Shown here: piece after piece, positions 43,946-55,796 of the stretch
Numbering within the stretch: position 1 is the first letter of the stretch
Layout: each line of letters opens with the position of its first letter
Source of the DNA: Labia minor
Lineage: Eukaryota > Arthropoda > Insecta > Dermaptera > Spongiphoridae
Length of the DNA stretch: 64,000 bases
Direction of reading: 5' to 3'
Assembly (NCBI GenBank): GCA_963082975.1
Contig: OY720346.1
Location: forward strand, 73,400,767-73,464,766
Notes under the pieces: generated by a model
What the model was told of the DNA's origin: nothing
The model's input: the letters and a program-made list of their open reading frames with translations, nothing else
Databases searched by the model: none
Program-made: the position numbers and the translations under genes

Positions 43946-44302
43946 ATCATCAAAAAAATATTGTTTTCAAAATCTCTAGTTCTCTTAAACCAGGTATGGT
44001 GAACATTTTTAAATTTTCCGTACCACAAAGTTATAAAAAATGATAAGAAATCATAGGAAGTAACTAATGTGCCACAATACAATTGTCATTTTTTAATTTT
44101 ATATTTTATGTTTTTGTTTACTATCACTATAGAGAAAATATTACCTTTTCTCTTTTGTCCCTAACAAAAGACAAAAATAAAGTGTAAAAAGGTGATATAG
44201 AAAAGAAAAGTTAAAATTGTTATGCTGCTTGTTACATCATTTGAGTTTTTTTTAGAATCATTTGTAACTATTTGACTATTTGCATAGTAATTGTTTTTAC
44301 GA

Positions 44303-44728
44303 ATTGAATTGATCAACTTTTGGTGCAAATCCGGAAACCGGAAGTGGTAGTATTAGCGATCGACGATTTGAAGGGAAGGGTTATTTTCACACCAAATTTC
44401 ACATGAGGAGATTTTTTTACATATCACCACGAATGTATTGGTTTTATCCTCGGGAAAAATCATCTTCATTATGATTTTCTTAATTTAAAATTATGTGACG
44501 TCACCCAGCCCTTCATGACGTCACAGTCTCCTTATTATGATCACGGGCAACGCCGGCTACTTCAGCTATATATTAAAAATAAAATAATATTAAAAATATA
44601 TATGTTATATGCCTATCTGTTTTTTATTAGATTAATAGATATATTAAAATTATTTGAAATTGTTTCTGTAGCTGGAAATTAATTTATTTCAAACCGTCGG
44701 TCGGTTCGGACCTGGCCACAGGTCAACT
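44303..44728 (+). mobile_element. R2 Helentron-like copy, 3' part with full hairpin
   Basis: Starts inside the element (GATCAACTTTTGGTGCAAAT), has GATCGACGATTTGAAGGGAAG as internal terminal repeat, TGTGACGTCACCC, and ends CCGTCGGTCGGTTC followed by hairpin GGACCTGGCCACAGGTC (44708-44724) with a 6-bp perfect stem. This copy best shows the R2 3' terminus. Confidence 0.82.
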
Positions 44729-44789
44729 TATTTTGTAAAAGTGAAAGACAATTTTCATATAATGAATAACTATTTGATGACAAAAAACT

Positions 44790-45060
44790 AATTCAGATGG
44801 TTTTTTTTAACCTCTTCATTAGAAGTAAAGATTTTACAGTCGAAAAAATCAACTAATTTCTTTACCGTGTCTTTATCAGCTCTAACCGGCCTTCCAGTTT
44901 GTGGTGCATCTTCGACACCAAAATTTCCTCATCTTAATTTTTGCAAACCAGTTTTGGCACTAGCATATTTCTAAAATATCTTCTCCATACACACACACAG
45001 TTAATTTCTTTCTGGTTTGAACAACATTTTTACCTTTTCTCTATGAAAAAAGTAAAATAT
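44790..45060 (-). pseudogene. mariner transposase N-terminal remnant
   Basis: Minus-strand text reads, over frameshifts, VCVYGEDILE, CQNWF-like, GNFGVEDAPQTGRPVRADKD and TVKKLVDFF. This is the first HTH and linker of mariner transposases (compare the WF-R-F-SGDF-x-VEDAPRSGRP pattern). Downstream catalytic parts are absent and no inverted ends are seen. Confidence 0.7.
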
Positions 45061-45399
45061 GATCAAAATGCTGCTTATTTTATTATCCTATTTTAAATGG
45101 CACCAACGATACAACTACTTCGTAAATTCAATTTAACTTTTGCAAACACAATCATTGCTTTATCACCTCACCAAACATAATGATTATGCGGTTTAAGTGT
45201 GAAGTTGTGTTAGAAAAAATATAATTAAATCATCTGGCGAAAACAACAAAATTACTTTCCAAACAACCTAATATATATCTCATGGAGGTATATAAAAAAA
45301 AATTAGAAAAATGCCTATAAACATAATTTAGGTTTATATCTTATCAATAAATTTTAGTAGTCATATAAGGGGCGTTGTTAATAACTAAGGGCCCTTGTC

Positions 45400-45592
45400 A
45401 ATGCCCCTTGAAATGAAGAACTTCACCAAGATCTTAAGATAGAGACAGTGAAAGAAGAAATTCAACGATTTGCAGCAGCTCATCAAAATAGACTGCAAAG
45501 GCATACAAACACTGAGAACCGTTCGACTCCTTGACGTATCCAACCAGACCAGAGGATTAAAAAGGAACAAACCTCATGAACTAATGAATTAA
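45400..45592 (+). pseudogene. Jockey-type LINE ORF2 C-terminus
   Basis: The plus frame from 45412 reads NEELHQDLKIETVKEEIQ, RFAAAHQNRLQRHTNT; a frameshift near 45510 leads to VRLLDVSNQTRGLKRNKP and HELMN before TAA at 45590-45592. The EEI-x-RF-x3-HxxRL-x2-HxN pattern followed by RLKR-x-KP is typical of the end of Jockey-clade reverse-transcriptase ORFs in arthropods. 5'-truncated and frameshifted. Confidence 0.75.
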
Positions 45593-45879
45593 ACTGCTCA
45601 TGTTTGCATGTTTATATAAAATCATGAACTTTATATATTTTCTTTAAATAAATATCACTTATTGGTTAAGGATTATAACTAGATTGTGATTTGTAAATAA
45701 AAAAAAAATATTCAAAATGTATACAATTTGCCGTATATGATTAACCTACTAAGATAGATAAATAAATAAATATTCAGTTCTATAAATTTATATCATAAAT
45801 TATAAATTAAATGTGGAAATGTGAAATTTTAATTCATTTCTATTTGAAAAAAAAAATTAGAATGATTAAAAAACAATAA

Positions 45880-45955
45880 TTTTGTCTTTGTGCGTGTCAT
45901 CAAATCTTTCGAACGTGCCACTTGTGGCAGGAGTGCAATAGGTTCGCCATCCCTG
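45880..45955. repeat. hAT-type terminus fragment
   Basis: Ends GGTTCGCCATCCCTG, complement CAGGGATGGCGAACC, a typical hAT end, with CGTGCCACTTGTGGCAGG inside. The opposite terminus was not found. Confidence 0.45.
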
Positions 45956-46752
45956 TCCTAATCTATTATACTAAATTACTTTTATAGAAGAAGAAGAAGA
46001 AGAAGATATTATTACTTATATAAAAAGAAAAGAAAAGAAAAGTGGGCTGATTAAAATATCTCTCTTTTATAGAGTAATCGATTTTAGTTAAGAAAATATT
46101 AACCATCACTGAAGGAATTTAAAATGTAATGAAAATTCTTTATTATTCGCATAGAATAGAATTGTGAAAATTTAATTTATTAAAAAGGGCACCAAAAATA
46201 AAGTTGGGCTGTAAAAGAAGAAAAGGTTTATTTGTGTCTGAGCCATTGAAAGCAATCTATTCGTCTGCTCTAGTTTAATTACAATATGAAATTTTCTAAT
46301 ACTACTAATATTCGAATTATTGTTTGATGAAGTGATTCTGAATTCATTATTCTCGTTACGATAAAATAAAATAAAATAAAATAAAATAAAATATTTAATG
46401 AAAATAACTTATTCAATAATGTTCTTTGTGAAATTATGGCTTTGGCAAACTCAACAACCATCCTTCCCCTCCCTCCATCCTTCACCCCCCCCCTCTCCTC
46501 CTCTCGTCATCCAAGTCCCTTTATGCATCCATTCTATGCTACATTACATTCATGTCACTTGATGTTGAGTTGTTTTGAATGGCTCTCTCCTTTAATAAAG
46601 CCCTCTATAGAAACTGAAGGGATTTCGGATTAGGTTTTGTTTGTCAGCTGGCGAGTAATAATTACATTTTAGAAATGGCAAGATACTTATATATTGCCAA
46701 AAAGATCGAACCAACATGAAAAAAAATAAAAAATTGGGATAAGAATATATAT
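45956..46752. other. single-copy DNA with (TAAAA)n
   Basis: (GAA)n at 45988-46005, (AAAAG)n at 46025-46041 and (TAAAA)n at 46362-46392. A C-rich CACCCCCCCCCTCTCC tract at 46482-46497. No gene is recognised. Confidence 0.4.
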
Positions 46753-47075
46753 AATTTAATTAATTTAATTTAATTTAAGTCTCATCAACAGTTATGAATC
46801 GACGCCAAAATTCGTTTGGATTACGCCTACAGCGTCAAATTGTTGGTAGAAATGGTTTTTCGAAGCAGTTCTTGGTCTAACGTTAGCAAACGCGGCACCC
46901 TCCTTGCACACAGCTTTCCATGTTTCCATGCTTGTGCAAAATATTTCGCACACGTTCAGCTGACATCGTACAGTTCTCAGTTATATTGAATGTTGAAAAA
47001 TAAAGCAAAAAAAAAAAAAAATTTAAAAACATCGTTTTTCTTGGTCAGGCCGGAAACTTTTTCACCCCACCCTCG
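46753..47075 (-). mobile_element. mariner MITE R3, copy 3, truncated
   Basis: Begins in the AATT filler, so the C-terminal half and one end are lost. The right end is intact (...CACCCCACCCTCG then TA). The minus strand keeps the VDET-like block (complement of AGTCTCATCAACAGTTATGA) and N-terminal VPRLLTLDQ-like region. Confidence 0.82.
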
Positions 47076-47695
47076 TATATGAAGTTAAAAAAAAATATTT
47101 TTTAAAACTTGAATTAAAATGACTAAATTATCTTGGTTATTATTTTTGGTAATTATACAGAACAGTCATCCAGTCATGGATTTGGATAAAATTACCAGTG
47201 GATTCCTTTAATAATTTTTATCTCGTAAACTAGAAGCAACCCACAAAAATTGCATAAGAAAAGTTTATTTGGAATTAAAAAACGAGCACACTGGTAAAGT
47301 TTTATCCAAATTCATGTCTGGATGACTGTTCTGTATAATTACGATATTTTTAGTTTAATTACTCAATTATATTTTAAGTGAAAAATTTCCGACAAAGAAT
47401 ATAAAATTAATACTTTGTAAACTACCACTTCTGGTTTCCGGATATACACCAAAAGTTTCATGCTACTGATGCATTAAGTAAATATAGCAAATTTTATCTA
47501 AATCCGTTGAGCCGTTCAAACTGTACACGTCTATACGGACACACAATGGACAGCCGGCCGGACGGACGGACAGACATCATGCTAAAAATACTTTTTTCTG
47601 TTAACTATATGCATGATTCGTGGAGAAATGTAAAAATTTGCACATGTGAAATATGGTGTGAAAACGATATCTTCCCTTCCAATCGTCGGTCGGTA
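47076..47695 (-). mobile_element. R2 Helentron-like copy with nested MITE
   Basis: The 5' end is at the right (AATCGTCGGTCGGTAA). A CAGCCGGCCGGACGGACGGACAGAC microsatellite-derived block lies near 47551-47575 (written here in parts: GGCCGGACGG then ACGGACAGAC). The interior matches 23690-23850 and is interrupted by a MITE at 47158-47333. Confidence 0.75.
47158..47333. mobile_element. Tc1/mariner-type MITE, ~33-bp inverted ends, copy 2
   Basis: CAGAACAGTCATCCAGTCAT and ATGTCTGGATGACTGTTCTG start inverted arms reaching GGATAAAA/TTTTATCC, with TA directly outside both ends. The interior resembles the copy at 24678-25001. It sits inside an R2 element. Confidence 0.87.
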
Positions 47696-48715
47696 AAAAA
47701 ATTAGTTAATGCAAGTTAGTTTTTTATTTAATTTTATTCTTTGAACTTATTTATTTATTTATTGTAAACCAAATCGGATTTATTAGCTTTGCACATTTCT
47801 ATTTTCTCTTTTATTGTTGAAATAATCAAAATCTGCATTTTTGAAATTAAAGATAAGAGTTTTTGTTTTTTTTGTTTTTTGTTTTTTGTTATTTTTCAAA
47901 TTGAATTCTTCTCTTGATAAATCCAAACATGAATTTTAGACTTGCATTCGTTACAATTGCCAAATTGAAGTGTAGAAGGGGCAAAGAGAAATGAGAGGGA
48001 CAGGACTTTTCATTCAGCGGTCCATCTCGGATGCAAACATTCGGGTCAAATCTGACGACCGAACGAATTTAATTTACAATTTAAATAAAACTACACCATT
48101 CCCCTTATCTTTCGCCCTATATATATATATATATTTTCCTTTCCTGACGTCACTATGCGTTTGCTAAAAAGTCGACATAGCATTTTCCGCCTTTTTTTCT
48201 TTTCTTTTTTTTTTTTTTTTTTATTTCTGTATTTTATATTGTATATTTAGTTGTCATGGGGTATCTGATCCAATTATCTCCTGAACAAAGCAATCTTCCA
48301 CGTGGAATTTGAATACGATGGCCGAAAAGGGGGATTTGGAGATGGATAGAATGCCCAGAAATACAGAACCAAAGCTTTACCTGAGTCAAATTAAATTATT
48401 GATTCAATGACTCTCTTACAATCAACGAATGAAATAGAAGGCGATAGGAGACAGTTATTATTGTGAAAATTCAATTCAATCCATTTTATTATTTATTGTC
48501 TTCTTTCTTTCTTTCCACTCCTTTTTTTCAATTGATTAATGGATAAGGAATTATAATCCTTCATCAGATTAATCAAGAATTTCGAAAATTGTTCAAAAAA
48601 AGTATTGAATTTTGTTTTTGTTTTTTTATTATTATTATTGATTAGACAACATTGTAATAATTCATTTGTAAATTTGTTAAAAATATTTAAATATATATTA
48701 TTATATACTTATCAA
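47696..48715. other. single-copy DNA, island at 47980-48120
   Basis: T-rich tracts (48199-48224), TA run (48119-48134) and a GC-richer island with CGGTCCATCTCGGATGC and CTGACGACCGAACG. No gene is recognised. Confidence 0.4.
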
Positions 48716-48800
48716 GCGTCACAGGGTGAAAGGTTTACATTCTCGTAGACCGGGGTTTAAGTTCCAAGCCTGGCAAGGGAATTTCTCTATCTGTATCTCT
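48716..48800 (+). repeat. tRNA-derived SINE family A, 5' fragment
   Basis: GCGTCACAGGGTGAAAGG, TTCTCGTAGACCGGGG and TTTAAGTTCC (decayed B box), CCTGGCAAGGGAATTTCTCT match the family head; the body is missing. Confidence 0.7.
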
Positions 48801-48918
48801 ATACTATATGAATATTATATTTTAGAGAATCTTAAAAATCAGATTGATTATTTGTACCATAAAAACAGGATTTTTATTAATTAATTCGTTTTTCTGTTTC
48901 CCTGCTATGTATTTTTTT

Positions 48919-49480
48919 ACTGTCTCACCAGAGATAGTATTGGGATCCGAAAAATTTTCGATGTCGAGATTTTGATGTTTTTATACGTTTTGAAGGTTCA
49001 TCAATCATTTTCACTAAGGTTGAGAAAAATATCTGTGTGTGGGAGTTAGAATCATGAAATTTGGTATACGGGCATTATTCAAAATTCATAGTTTTCTATC
49101 AACTTTTGAGAAATGTAGCTCAACCGGAAGAGGGTCATTACCTACAACGTTTTGATTTTTTTTTTCCTCTAACGTGACCATAAAAATAAAGATATATGTT
49201 TTATAGTTTTTCATATGATTAAAAATTGTATAAAACTGCTATATATAGAATTTCAGCTTTATTGAATCGCTGAAAGTACCGGAATTAATCTTTTAACATT
49301 GCAAATCACGCTCCAACACGTGACGTGGTGCCTTCAACAAAGAGCCAAACACGCGCTTGTTTAATAAATATTATTTATTAATTTAAATTTTTAATTTAAT
49401 TAATTAAATTTAATTTAAATATAATAAATATTAATTAATCCAATTCAAATTTGCGAGATAGTCGAGTGGAGACACTCCAG
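48919..49480 (+). mobile_element. R1 Helentron-like copy 10
   Basis: 5' palindrome ACTGTCTCACCAGAGATAGT (two changes), shortened TGTGTGTGGG microsatellite with loss of the following ~30 bp, and intact 3' inverted repeat plus hairpin. T follows the 3' end. Confidence 0.9.
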
Positions 49481-50066
49481 TTTATTAATTATTATAAATA
49501 TGAAATTTTTATACTTGTAATATTTTACCTAAAAACACAAAAAAGGTAACATTTTTCCATTATATTTTATTATATCTTTCATATTAACAAATTTTCCATT
49601 ATATTACATTAAATTTTTAAATCATATAAATAATCTGATTACTATTTTTATAAAAATTATAATTTATTTTTATACTTTTTTCAAATTTCTTTTTGTAATT
49701 AATACCAAACTTGAGTGCTATTTAACGATAAATCTTTTTAAATATTATTTTAATACAATTAATTATTTTTCAAATAAAATTTATATAATTATTTGTTAAG
49801 ATTAATAAGCCGACCGTTTTTAAATAAAATAATTTGTTATTTGTTTATAAGAAAATGTATTTATTTTTCTTAGATTTCTACACACACACAGCTGATTTTA
49901 CCCCTCTTATTCCTTAATCGACTCATTATTGCATCTTCTACCTCGAATTACCCGATTAATCACATGGTCCAAAGAATATAACTAATATTAGGTATCCTTC
50001 AGTCGTAATTACTTAGTTTTAATTTAAAGCCAGTATTTTCGACTGAACACCCTATCTACAACAGAG
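49481..50066. other. AT-rich single-copy DNA
   Basis: No gene or repeat is recognised except homopolymer tracts. Confidence 0.4.
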
Positions 50067-50435
50067 CAGTGATTCTCAACCATTTTTTTTTTACCGCGGC
50101 ACACTTTTTACGATTTAGAAATTTGGCGGCACACAAAGAAAAAGATAAGGGTGAAAGTAATTTACCTACCCATAATAGATGTGTAATATAGTTTATGATA
50201 ATAATCAGGGGTTGGCAACCTTTTTCAATATTAAGAGCCTGATCGCAAAAACATTTTTTTTTTAGAAACAACCATTGAAAAAATTGAAAAAAAAGTCAGA
50301 AATGTTTAAGAGCCTGATCGCAAAAACATTTATATACATATTAAATAAATAAGTATTTTATCTTAATTTGAATTTTACATTTGTTAAATTTGGCGGCACA
50401 CAAAAGTGCCGCTGCACAGTGGTTTAGAATCACTG
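50067..50435. mobile_element. 369-bp hAT MITE H7 with perfect 8-bp TSD
   Basis: Ends CAGTGATTCTCAACCATTTT and CAGTGGTTTAGAATCACTG are inverted. CAACAGAG flanks both sides exactly (50059-50066, 50436-50443). GGCGGCACACAAA occurs near both ends in the same direction. A second hAT-like start, CAGGGGTTGGCAACCTTTTT (50208-50227), lies inside, next to two copies of AGAGCCTGATCGCAAAAACA. Confidence 0.9.
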
Positions 50436-51621
50436 CAACAGAGTATCTTTCAAAATTAATACCCAAGTTTTGATTCTTTTGAATTAATTTAAAATAAATA
50501 TTCTTTTTCATCCAAATATGATGGATAATTTGGGAATATTGTAAAATATTGAATTATTTTATAATTATAAAAAATTTCTATACAAAACATTCTACGTATA
50601 TCATATTCCAGGTTGAGAATTACTGATTTAAGCAAATATTTCTCTCTCTCTCTCTCTTTGGATCGTCTACTTTTTATATTTCATAAAGGGAGAGAGAAAG
50701 AGAGAGTTAATGGATGAAGGGAGAGTTAATCTAAAGAGTAAAAGTTTTCTCAAAAGGACTCTCTCTGCCCTTTGCCAAAGGTAAGAATTTGTTGAGACCA
50801 AAGGCATGGACTTTAACTGCTTTTCAAGAAAAAGATTTTATCCACTTGTCAATTTCGTAGGCCAATGGGAAATTACAAATCCCCATTAGGAATGGGAGGG
50901 GGGTGGGGGTGGAAAAGAGGGTTAACGTAGGTAGAACCACAACGCATTGCAAGAAATAAAGATTGCAAGTTTGTTTATATAAAACTGTTTAAAAAGGCAA
51001 ATGAAAAAATACTCTAATAGGTTCTAATAAATAGACGAGTAGAAATGGAATTTATTTAAGCGGAGTTTTTTTTTATTCCTCTTTTCTTTCTTTCTTTCTT
51101 TCTTTTTATTTTCTTTTTCTTTTTTTTTTTTTTACTCTTTAGAAATGTTGCCAAGAAAAGAAAATACGAGAATATTTTATTAATATGTATAGAAAAGGAT
51201 TTTTATTTTTCAAATTCATTCAAAATTAATGGAAATTGTTTTAATAAAATAATAATATTTGAATAGAGGGTTCATATTTCTATCCATAAAAGAATTGAAA
51301 AAAAAAATAATCAATAAATAGAACCATATCTATTCTATTAAACTGTGAAAATGGAGCTCAAGTTTTAAAGATGATTAACTTTTTCCATCAATTTTACATT
51401 ATAATATCTAAAAAAATAAATTAAAGGTTCATCCTTTAATTCATTTAGTGAAAACTAATATGCAATTTAAAATATTTATAATTTAGAAAACAATTTTTTT
51501 TTTAATTAGTTTAAGCATTGGTTTCTTATCTACCTGGTATGATGGTTTCAGGACCAAAAAAGGCAAAGAAAAATAATTTACTGGACTATACAAAAATTAT
51601 TTTTTCAAAAATTAAAATAAA
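50436..51621. other. single-copy DNA, island at 50640-50950
   Basis: (TC)n at 50641-50657 and a GAGAGAGAAAGAGAGAG tract face each other across ~35 bp. A donor-like AAAGGTAAGAATT at 50777-50789 follows CTCTGCCCTTTGCC. A G-rich GGGAGGGGGGTGGGGGTGG tract lies at 50896-50914. (TTTC)n at 51083-51102. No gene is assigned. Confidence 0.4.
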
Positions 51622-51693
51622 ATTGAACTGTGGCCAGGTACAGAACCGACCGATGATTTGAAAAAAAATTATTTCTAAACATTATATATATAT
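51622..51693 (-). mobile_element. R2 Helentron-like 3' end
   Basis: GAACTGTGGCCAGGTACAG (hairpin) followed by AACCGACCGATG and ATTATTTCTAAACATTATAT, parallel to 21314-21385. Cut by the SINE insertion at 51694. Confidence 0.72.
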
Positions 51694-51989
51694 TCTTCTT
51701 CTTCGTTGTCGATAACTTCCTAACGGAAGTGTCGTGGCCCTAATAACTCCACAGGAGTCATAGGGCGTTCATGGGAAAATTTGACCGAAGTGGTTTCCCC
51801 TTGCCTTCTTCGGTGGGGCAGCCGATGTTAAATTTAAATTTAAATTAGATTTATATTTATTTATTAATTAAATTAAATTATTAAATTAAATTAAATTAAA
51901 TAAATATATAATCTTGAGTTCTATGCTGGGATTCGAACTCAGGCTTTCTGTGTAGAAATCTAGTACTCTACCCACTTAGCCATGCTGCT
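51694..51989 (-). repeat. tRNA-derived SINE family B, copy 2
   Basis: Same body and promoter boxes as 29050-29317 (A box complement near 51970-51981, B box at 51937-51950), with a longer AT-rich spacer and a GAA-repeat 3' tail at the left. TATATA on both sides is a possible duplication. It is inserted at the edge of an R2 end. Confidence 0.85.
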
Positions 51990-52204
51990 ATATAGGGTAA
52001 AGCATTCAGTCGTTGGCCCCCTTAAGCAATTCCTAGCAGTCTTTAATGAATGATAAGTAAATAAATTAATAATTAATTAAATAATTTTTTTTTGTTATTT
52101 CGACTCTATTAAAATGATTTATATATAAATAATAATTTTTGAAATTGCTTTTTATTGTTCAACAGTGTATGAAAAATATTTGCAAATATTTATTTTTTTA
52201 ATAA

Positions 52205-52312
52205 AAAGTACCGGGACCCCGAGCCTCGGCTCGGTACTTAAGTTAAAAAAAATGATTCATTATTATTGGGTTTGGCTGGTAATATTAATACCTGGGATAC
52301 CGAGCTGTCGCT
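52205..52312 (+). repeat. repeat R10, copy 1
   Basis: Begins CCGGGACCCCGAGCCTCGGC with palindrome CCGAGCC-TC-GGCTCGG, then TTGGGTTTGGCTGGTAATAT, and ends ACCGAGCTGTCGCTCG, where CGAGC-TGTC-GCTCG is another hairpin. Matches 52450-52547. Confidence 0.7.
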
Positions 52313-52449
52313 CGAAAAAATGTTTAGACATTATTATAGACATTTTCATTCTGTAAATTAAATAATTTTATTTCATTTAAATAAATATCTATTTTTAAAT
52401 AATTTTTCTCTACATTATTTATCTAATTCTGACAATATATTAAGATCAC

Positions 52450-52552
52450 ACCGGGACCCCGAGCCTCGGCTAGGTAATTAAGTTAAAAAAAAATAATTCA
52501 TTATTATATTGGGTTTGGCTGGTAATATTAATACTTGGGACACCGAGCTGAT
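52450..52552 (+). repeat. repeat R10, copy 2
   Basis: Same sequence and orientation as 52205-52312; the first palindrome is broken by one change (GGCTAGG) and the last hairpin is truncated after CACCGAGCTG. Confidence 0.7.
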
Positions 52553-53560
52553 ATACAATTCTTTAATTATTTATTACAATTATTAAATGTTGCATCATTG
52601 CATGGAACTTGGGGTCCTCAATAATACATAAATATGTATTATTAGATATGTTTCTAAGTGCATGAATATTTTTTTTTTATTGGAAGAATGATAAATATAT
52701 ATCGTAATTTATAATTATAAAATATTATTAAAATATATATTTTTAATTTTATTTCGAAATTAAATAAAAAATTTTAAAATATTTTAAATATAAAAAAAAT
52801 ATCTTTTAAAAAAAGGCGGGAGTCAAATTTCAATATGAGTGTCATTTGTCCATATATAAATTAAAAGATAAGATAAGTTAATTAAAATATATATATAAAC
52901 AAAAGCAAAATTAAATAATAAAAATTTATAAAATTTTGAATTAATATTAAATTATTAGTTAATGACTAATAAGTAATTAATAAAATAAAAAAAATAAAAT
53001 TTATTACAATATTACAATTATTAAATGTTGCATCATTTTAATTAATAAATTAAAATAAAAGAAATTAAATTTAATCAAAGAACAATGAATAAATAAATAT
53101 AAAATAATAGATAAAAAAAAAAAAAAATTTTTTCCGCCGGTTTCGATCCTGCTAAGTTGACTATTCAAAACAGTGCCTTTACCCATTAGACTGATATATA
53201 TTTAGTTAATTAACATGACACTTTTACTCTCTTTGCAAGAATTATATGTTTTTTTGTTTTTGTTTTTGTTTTTTTTGAGAGTGATTAATAAATATATATA
53301 TATATTTTATTAAAAATAAATATTTTTAATTTTATTTCGAAATTAAATAATGAATTTTAAAATATTTTAAATATATAAAAAAATGTTAATACAATTCATT
53401 TAAAAAAAAGCGGGAATCAACTAACCGTATTTTATTTTGTTAATAATTAATTAATTAAGATTAATAAATATATATATATATATTATTAAAAATAAATATT
53501 TTTAATTTTATTTCGAAATTTATTTTATTTTAAAATATTTTAAATATAAAAAAAATATTA
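52553..53560. repeat. AT-rich tandem/dispersed repeats with tRNA-like block
   Basis: A ~100-bp unit (TTTTTAATTTTATTTCGAAA then TTTTAAAATATTTTAAATAT) recurs at about 52735-52800, 53315-53385 and 53490-53560. TTACAATTATTAAATGTTGC occurs at 52573 and 53015. At 53135-53200 the minus strand reads TCTAATGGGTAAAGGC and GGATCGAAACC, resembling A and B boxes of a decayed tRNA-derived SINE. Confidence 0.5.
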
Positions 53561-53564
53561 ATTG

Positions 53565-53800
53565 AAGTAAAATTGATGACGTCACACCCATATATAATTT
53601 TCAATTAAGAAATTAATAATGAAGCTGTAAGTTTCAAGAGATGTGATCAATAAAACTCAATTTTTCTTTATAAATACTATATCTAGTGTGAATTTGAAAA
53701 AAATCGTTAGAGCGGTTTTTGAGAACCAATGGTTATAGATATATAGATATATAGATATATAGATACAATTTTAGCTAGCATAATAAGATAAGATTTATTA
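53565..53800 (+). mobile_element. HINE-like element with ATAGATAT microsatellite
   Basis: Ordered blocks: GATGACGTCACACCC, GTGTGAATTTGAAAAAAATC, GTTAGAGCGGTTTTTGAGAA, then ATAGATAT repeats (53734-53766), then TTTTAGCTAGCATAATAAGA. The AATTT...ATCG...GCGGTT...microsatellite order parallels R1 and R2. Ends not defined. Confidence 0.4.
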
Positions 53801-54150
53801 AAGTTAAATATTTTCATAATTTATATTTGGACTAAATACAATTTATTTAAATAAGTAAATATTACTCAAGAATATGGCGTCAAAAATGTTCATGAAAGAC
53901 TTAATACTCCACTTATTATAATGAAAAAGCATACTTAAATAATTTAAAAAAAAAATTACCCTTTGTTTGAAAATGCAAATATTTGACAGTTTTCTGGAAA
54001 AAATACACATATAAAAATAAAGATATATATGAGGGACAATTTTTAAGAGAAAGATAAATTTTTCTTAATAAAATTATTTTAAGATCAAAATAAATCAAAT
54101 AATGTTGATATTTTGATCATCATTATACATACTACGTTATACATACTAGA
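53801..54150. other. AT-rich single-copy DNA
   Basis: No gene is recognised. Confidence 0.4.
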
Positions 54151-54966
54151 ATATGAGGTGAAGAAAAGGTGAATTTTGAATTATTTCGAAAAGTATTTTG
54201 TCCCCTTCAAAATAATTCCCTTCAGATATATTGCACTTATGCCAGCGCTTCTTACAATCGTCCAAGCACTTCTAAAATGCGCTTTTCGGTATGGCCATCA
54301 GCTCGTTCTTTGATTCCGACTTTATCTCATCCATTGTGGCAAAACGCTATATTTTCATTGGTCTCTTCAGTTTTAGGAAGAGAAAAAAGTCGCAGGGAGC
54401 TAAATCTGGTGAATATGGTGATTAAGGTAGGAATACGGTGTTGTTTTTGGTCAAAAAATCACGAACAAGTAATGATGTGTGAGCTGGTGTATTATCTATG
54501 ATTTGTTTTTCAACAATTCAGATATTGCTTCACACATGTAGTATTCCTTATTAACAATACGATCTGTTAACTCATGATGCACCACGCCACTGTAATCGAA
54601 TAAAACAGTGAAAAAAACCTTCACATTTGATCGAACTTGGCATGCTTTTTTCACCACTTATAAACATTTTTTTTGAGATAAAGTAAACTAGAACATTTTA
54701 AATGCGATAGAGCACTTATTCCACTTTTAACTCAAAATTTAATACAGATTCTTTGATCCATTTTTTTTAAAGTAAAAAATCGAAGAACACTCAAAAACTA
54801 GTTAGTTTTTCAGTTGTCAAAAACAAACTACTAATTCAAAATGGCTGATAATGTCAAAAATTTGAGGAAAAATATATGTACCAACATAACAAAAAAAAAA
54901 TTCGACAATCCAATGTACACAATCCGCGAAAATACAAAATTCCCCTTTTCTTTTGAATAGAACTCA
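54151..54966 (-). pseudogene. mariner transposon R4, decayed copy
   Basis: Ends GAAGAAAAGGTGAATTTTGA and ...CCCCTTTTCTTTTGAATAG are inverted repeats. On the minus strand, N-terminal MDQRICIKF-like sequence (about 54720-54760), later IRLQWRGAS (shifted form of the FDYRGVVHH block), and C-terminal PPYSP-like text remain with many frameshifts. It uniquely keeps the linker between the third aspartate and the C-terminus (54250-54330) that other R4 copies lack, so different copies carry different deletions. Confidence 0.8.
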
Positions 54967-55796
54967 TAGTATCTATTAGAAATTAAATAATTTAAAAAAT
55001 AACGATCCTCCTATTATTCTATTTTGATCGTTGCTAGATTATATATTTGACGTTATTAATTAAATCGAATTTTAATAAATGTTTCATTTGAAGTTAAAAC
55101 AATTTTAATTCCACTGACCCAATCATTCTTAATTAAAATTCAATCTCTCTATTACTATATTAGAGAGTTTAGAAACTATTCAATAAAATTAATTTCTATA
55201 TGTCATCCGAGGGATTCTGAATCATGTCAATAAAACAAATACCGAGTATTTAAAAAAAGAAGAACCTTTTCGAATGATTTATATGGATTATTTGATTTGA
55301 CGAATAATTTCGACAGCGCACCAAATATTCAAATTGATTTTTATTGAACTCCATTTAATTAGGTAGAGGATTTTCATCTAAAATATATTAAAGTGGTTTA
55401 TCTGTTGAACTTGTTATATTTAACCATTTTAATAAATTAAACATGAAATTTTTTTTTTTTATTGTATTCTAATGAATGTACTTCAAGTTTGAATGAAATG
55501 CACGTTATTACTGAAAACGAATGATAATCCATAGCAGTACAAAAAAAACAAACCTTCCACTGTTCAAGCTCTAGTATCATACATAATATTAGTACTGTGC
55601 GAATACTAATTAATTTAAGCAAAAAGAAAAAATAATAATTTTAGTGACTTGGAGGAAAACTCAAAATCTTTCTTTTACTTTTATTTAAATTTAAAATCTT
55701 TTAAATGTAGTTATATTTTTTAAATTTCATTAGTAAAAAAACATAATAATTAATGTTTGTAATTAAAATATTTTTCTTAATGTAGAAGAAATTGGA
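54967..55796. other. AT-rich single-copy DNA
   Basis: No gene or interspersed repeat is recognised. Confidence 0.4.

Noticed and set aside
43699-44043. 114-residue plus frame as a gene
   Set aside because: It overlaps the RTE LINE fragment in a different frame from the recognisable GKRPHGRPRTR reading.
54169-54501. 110-residue plus frame
   Set aside because: It is the antisense of mariner R4 coding sequence.
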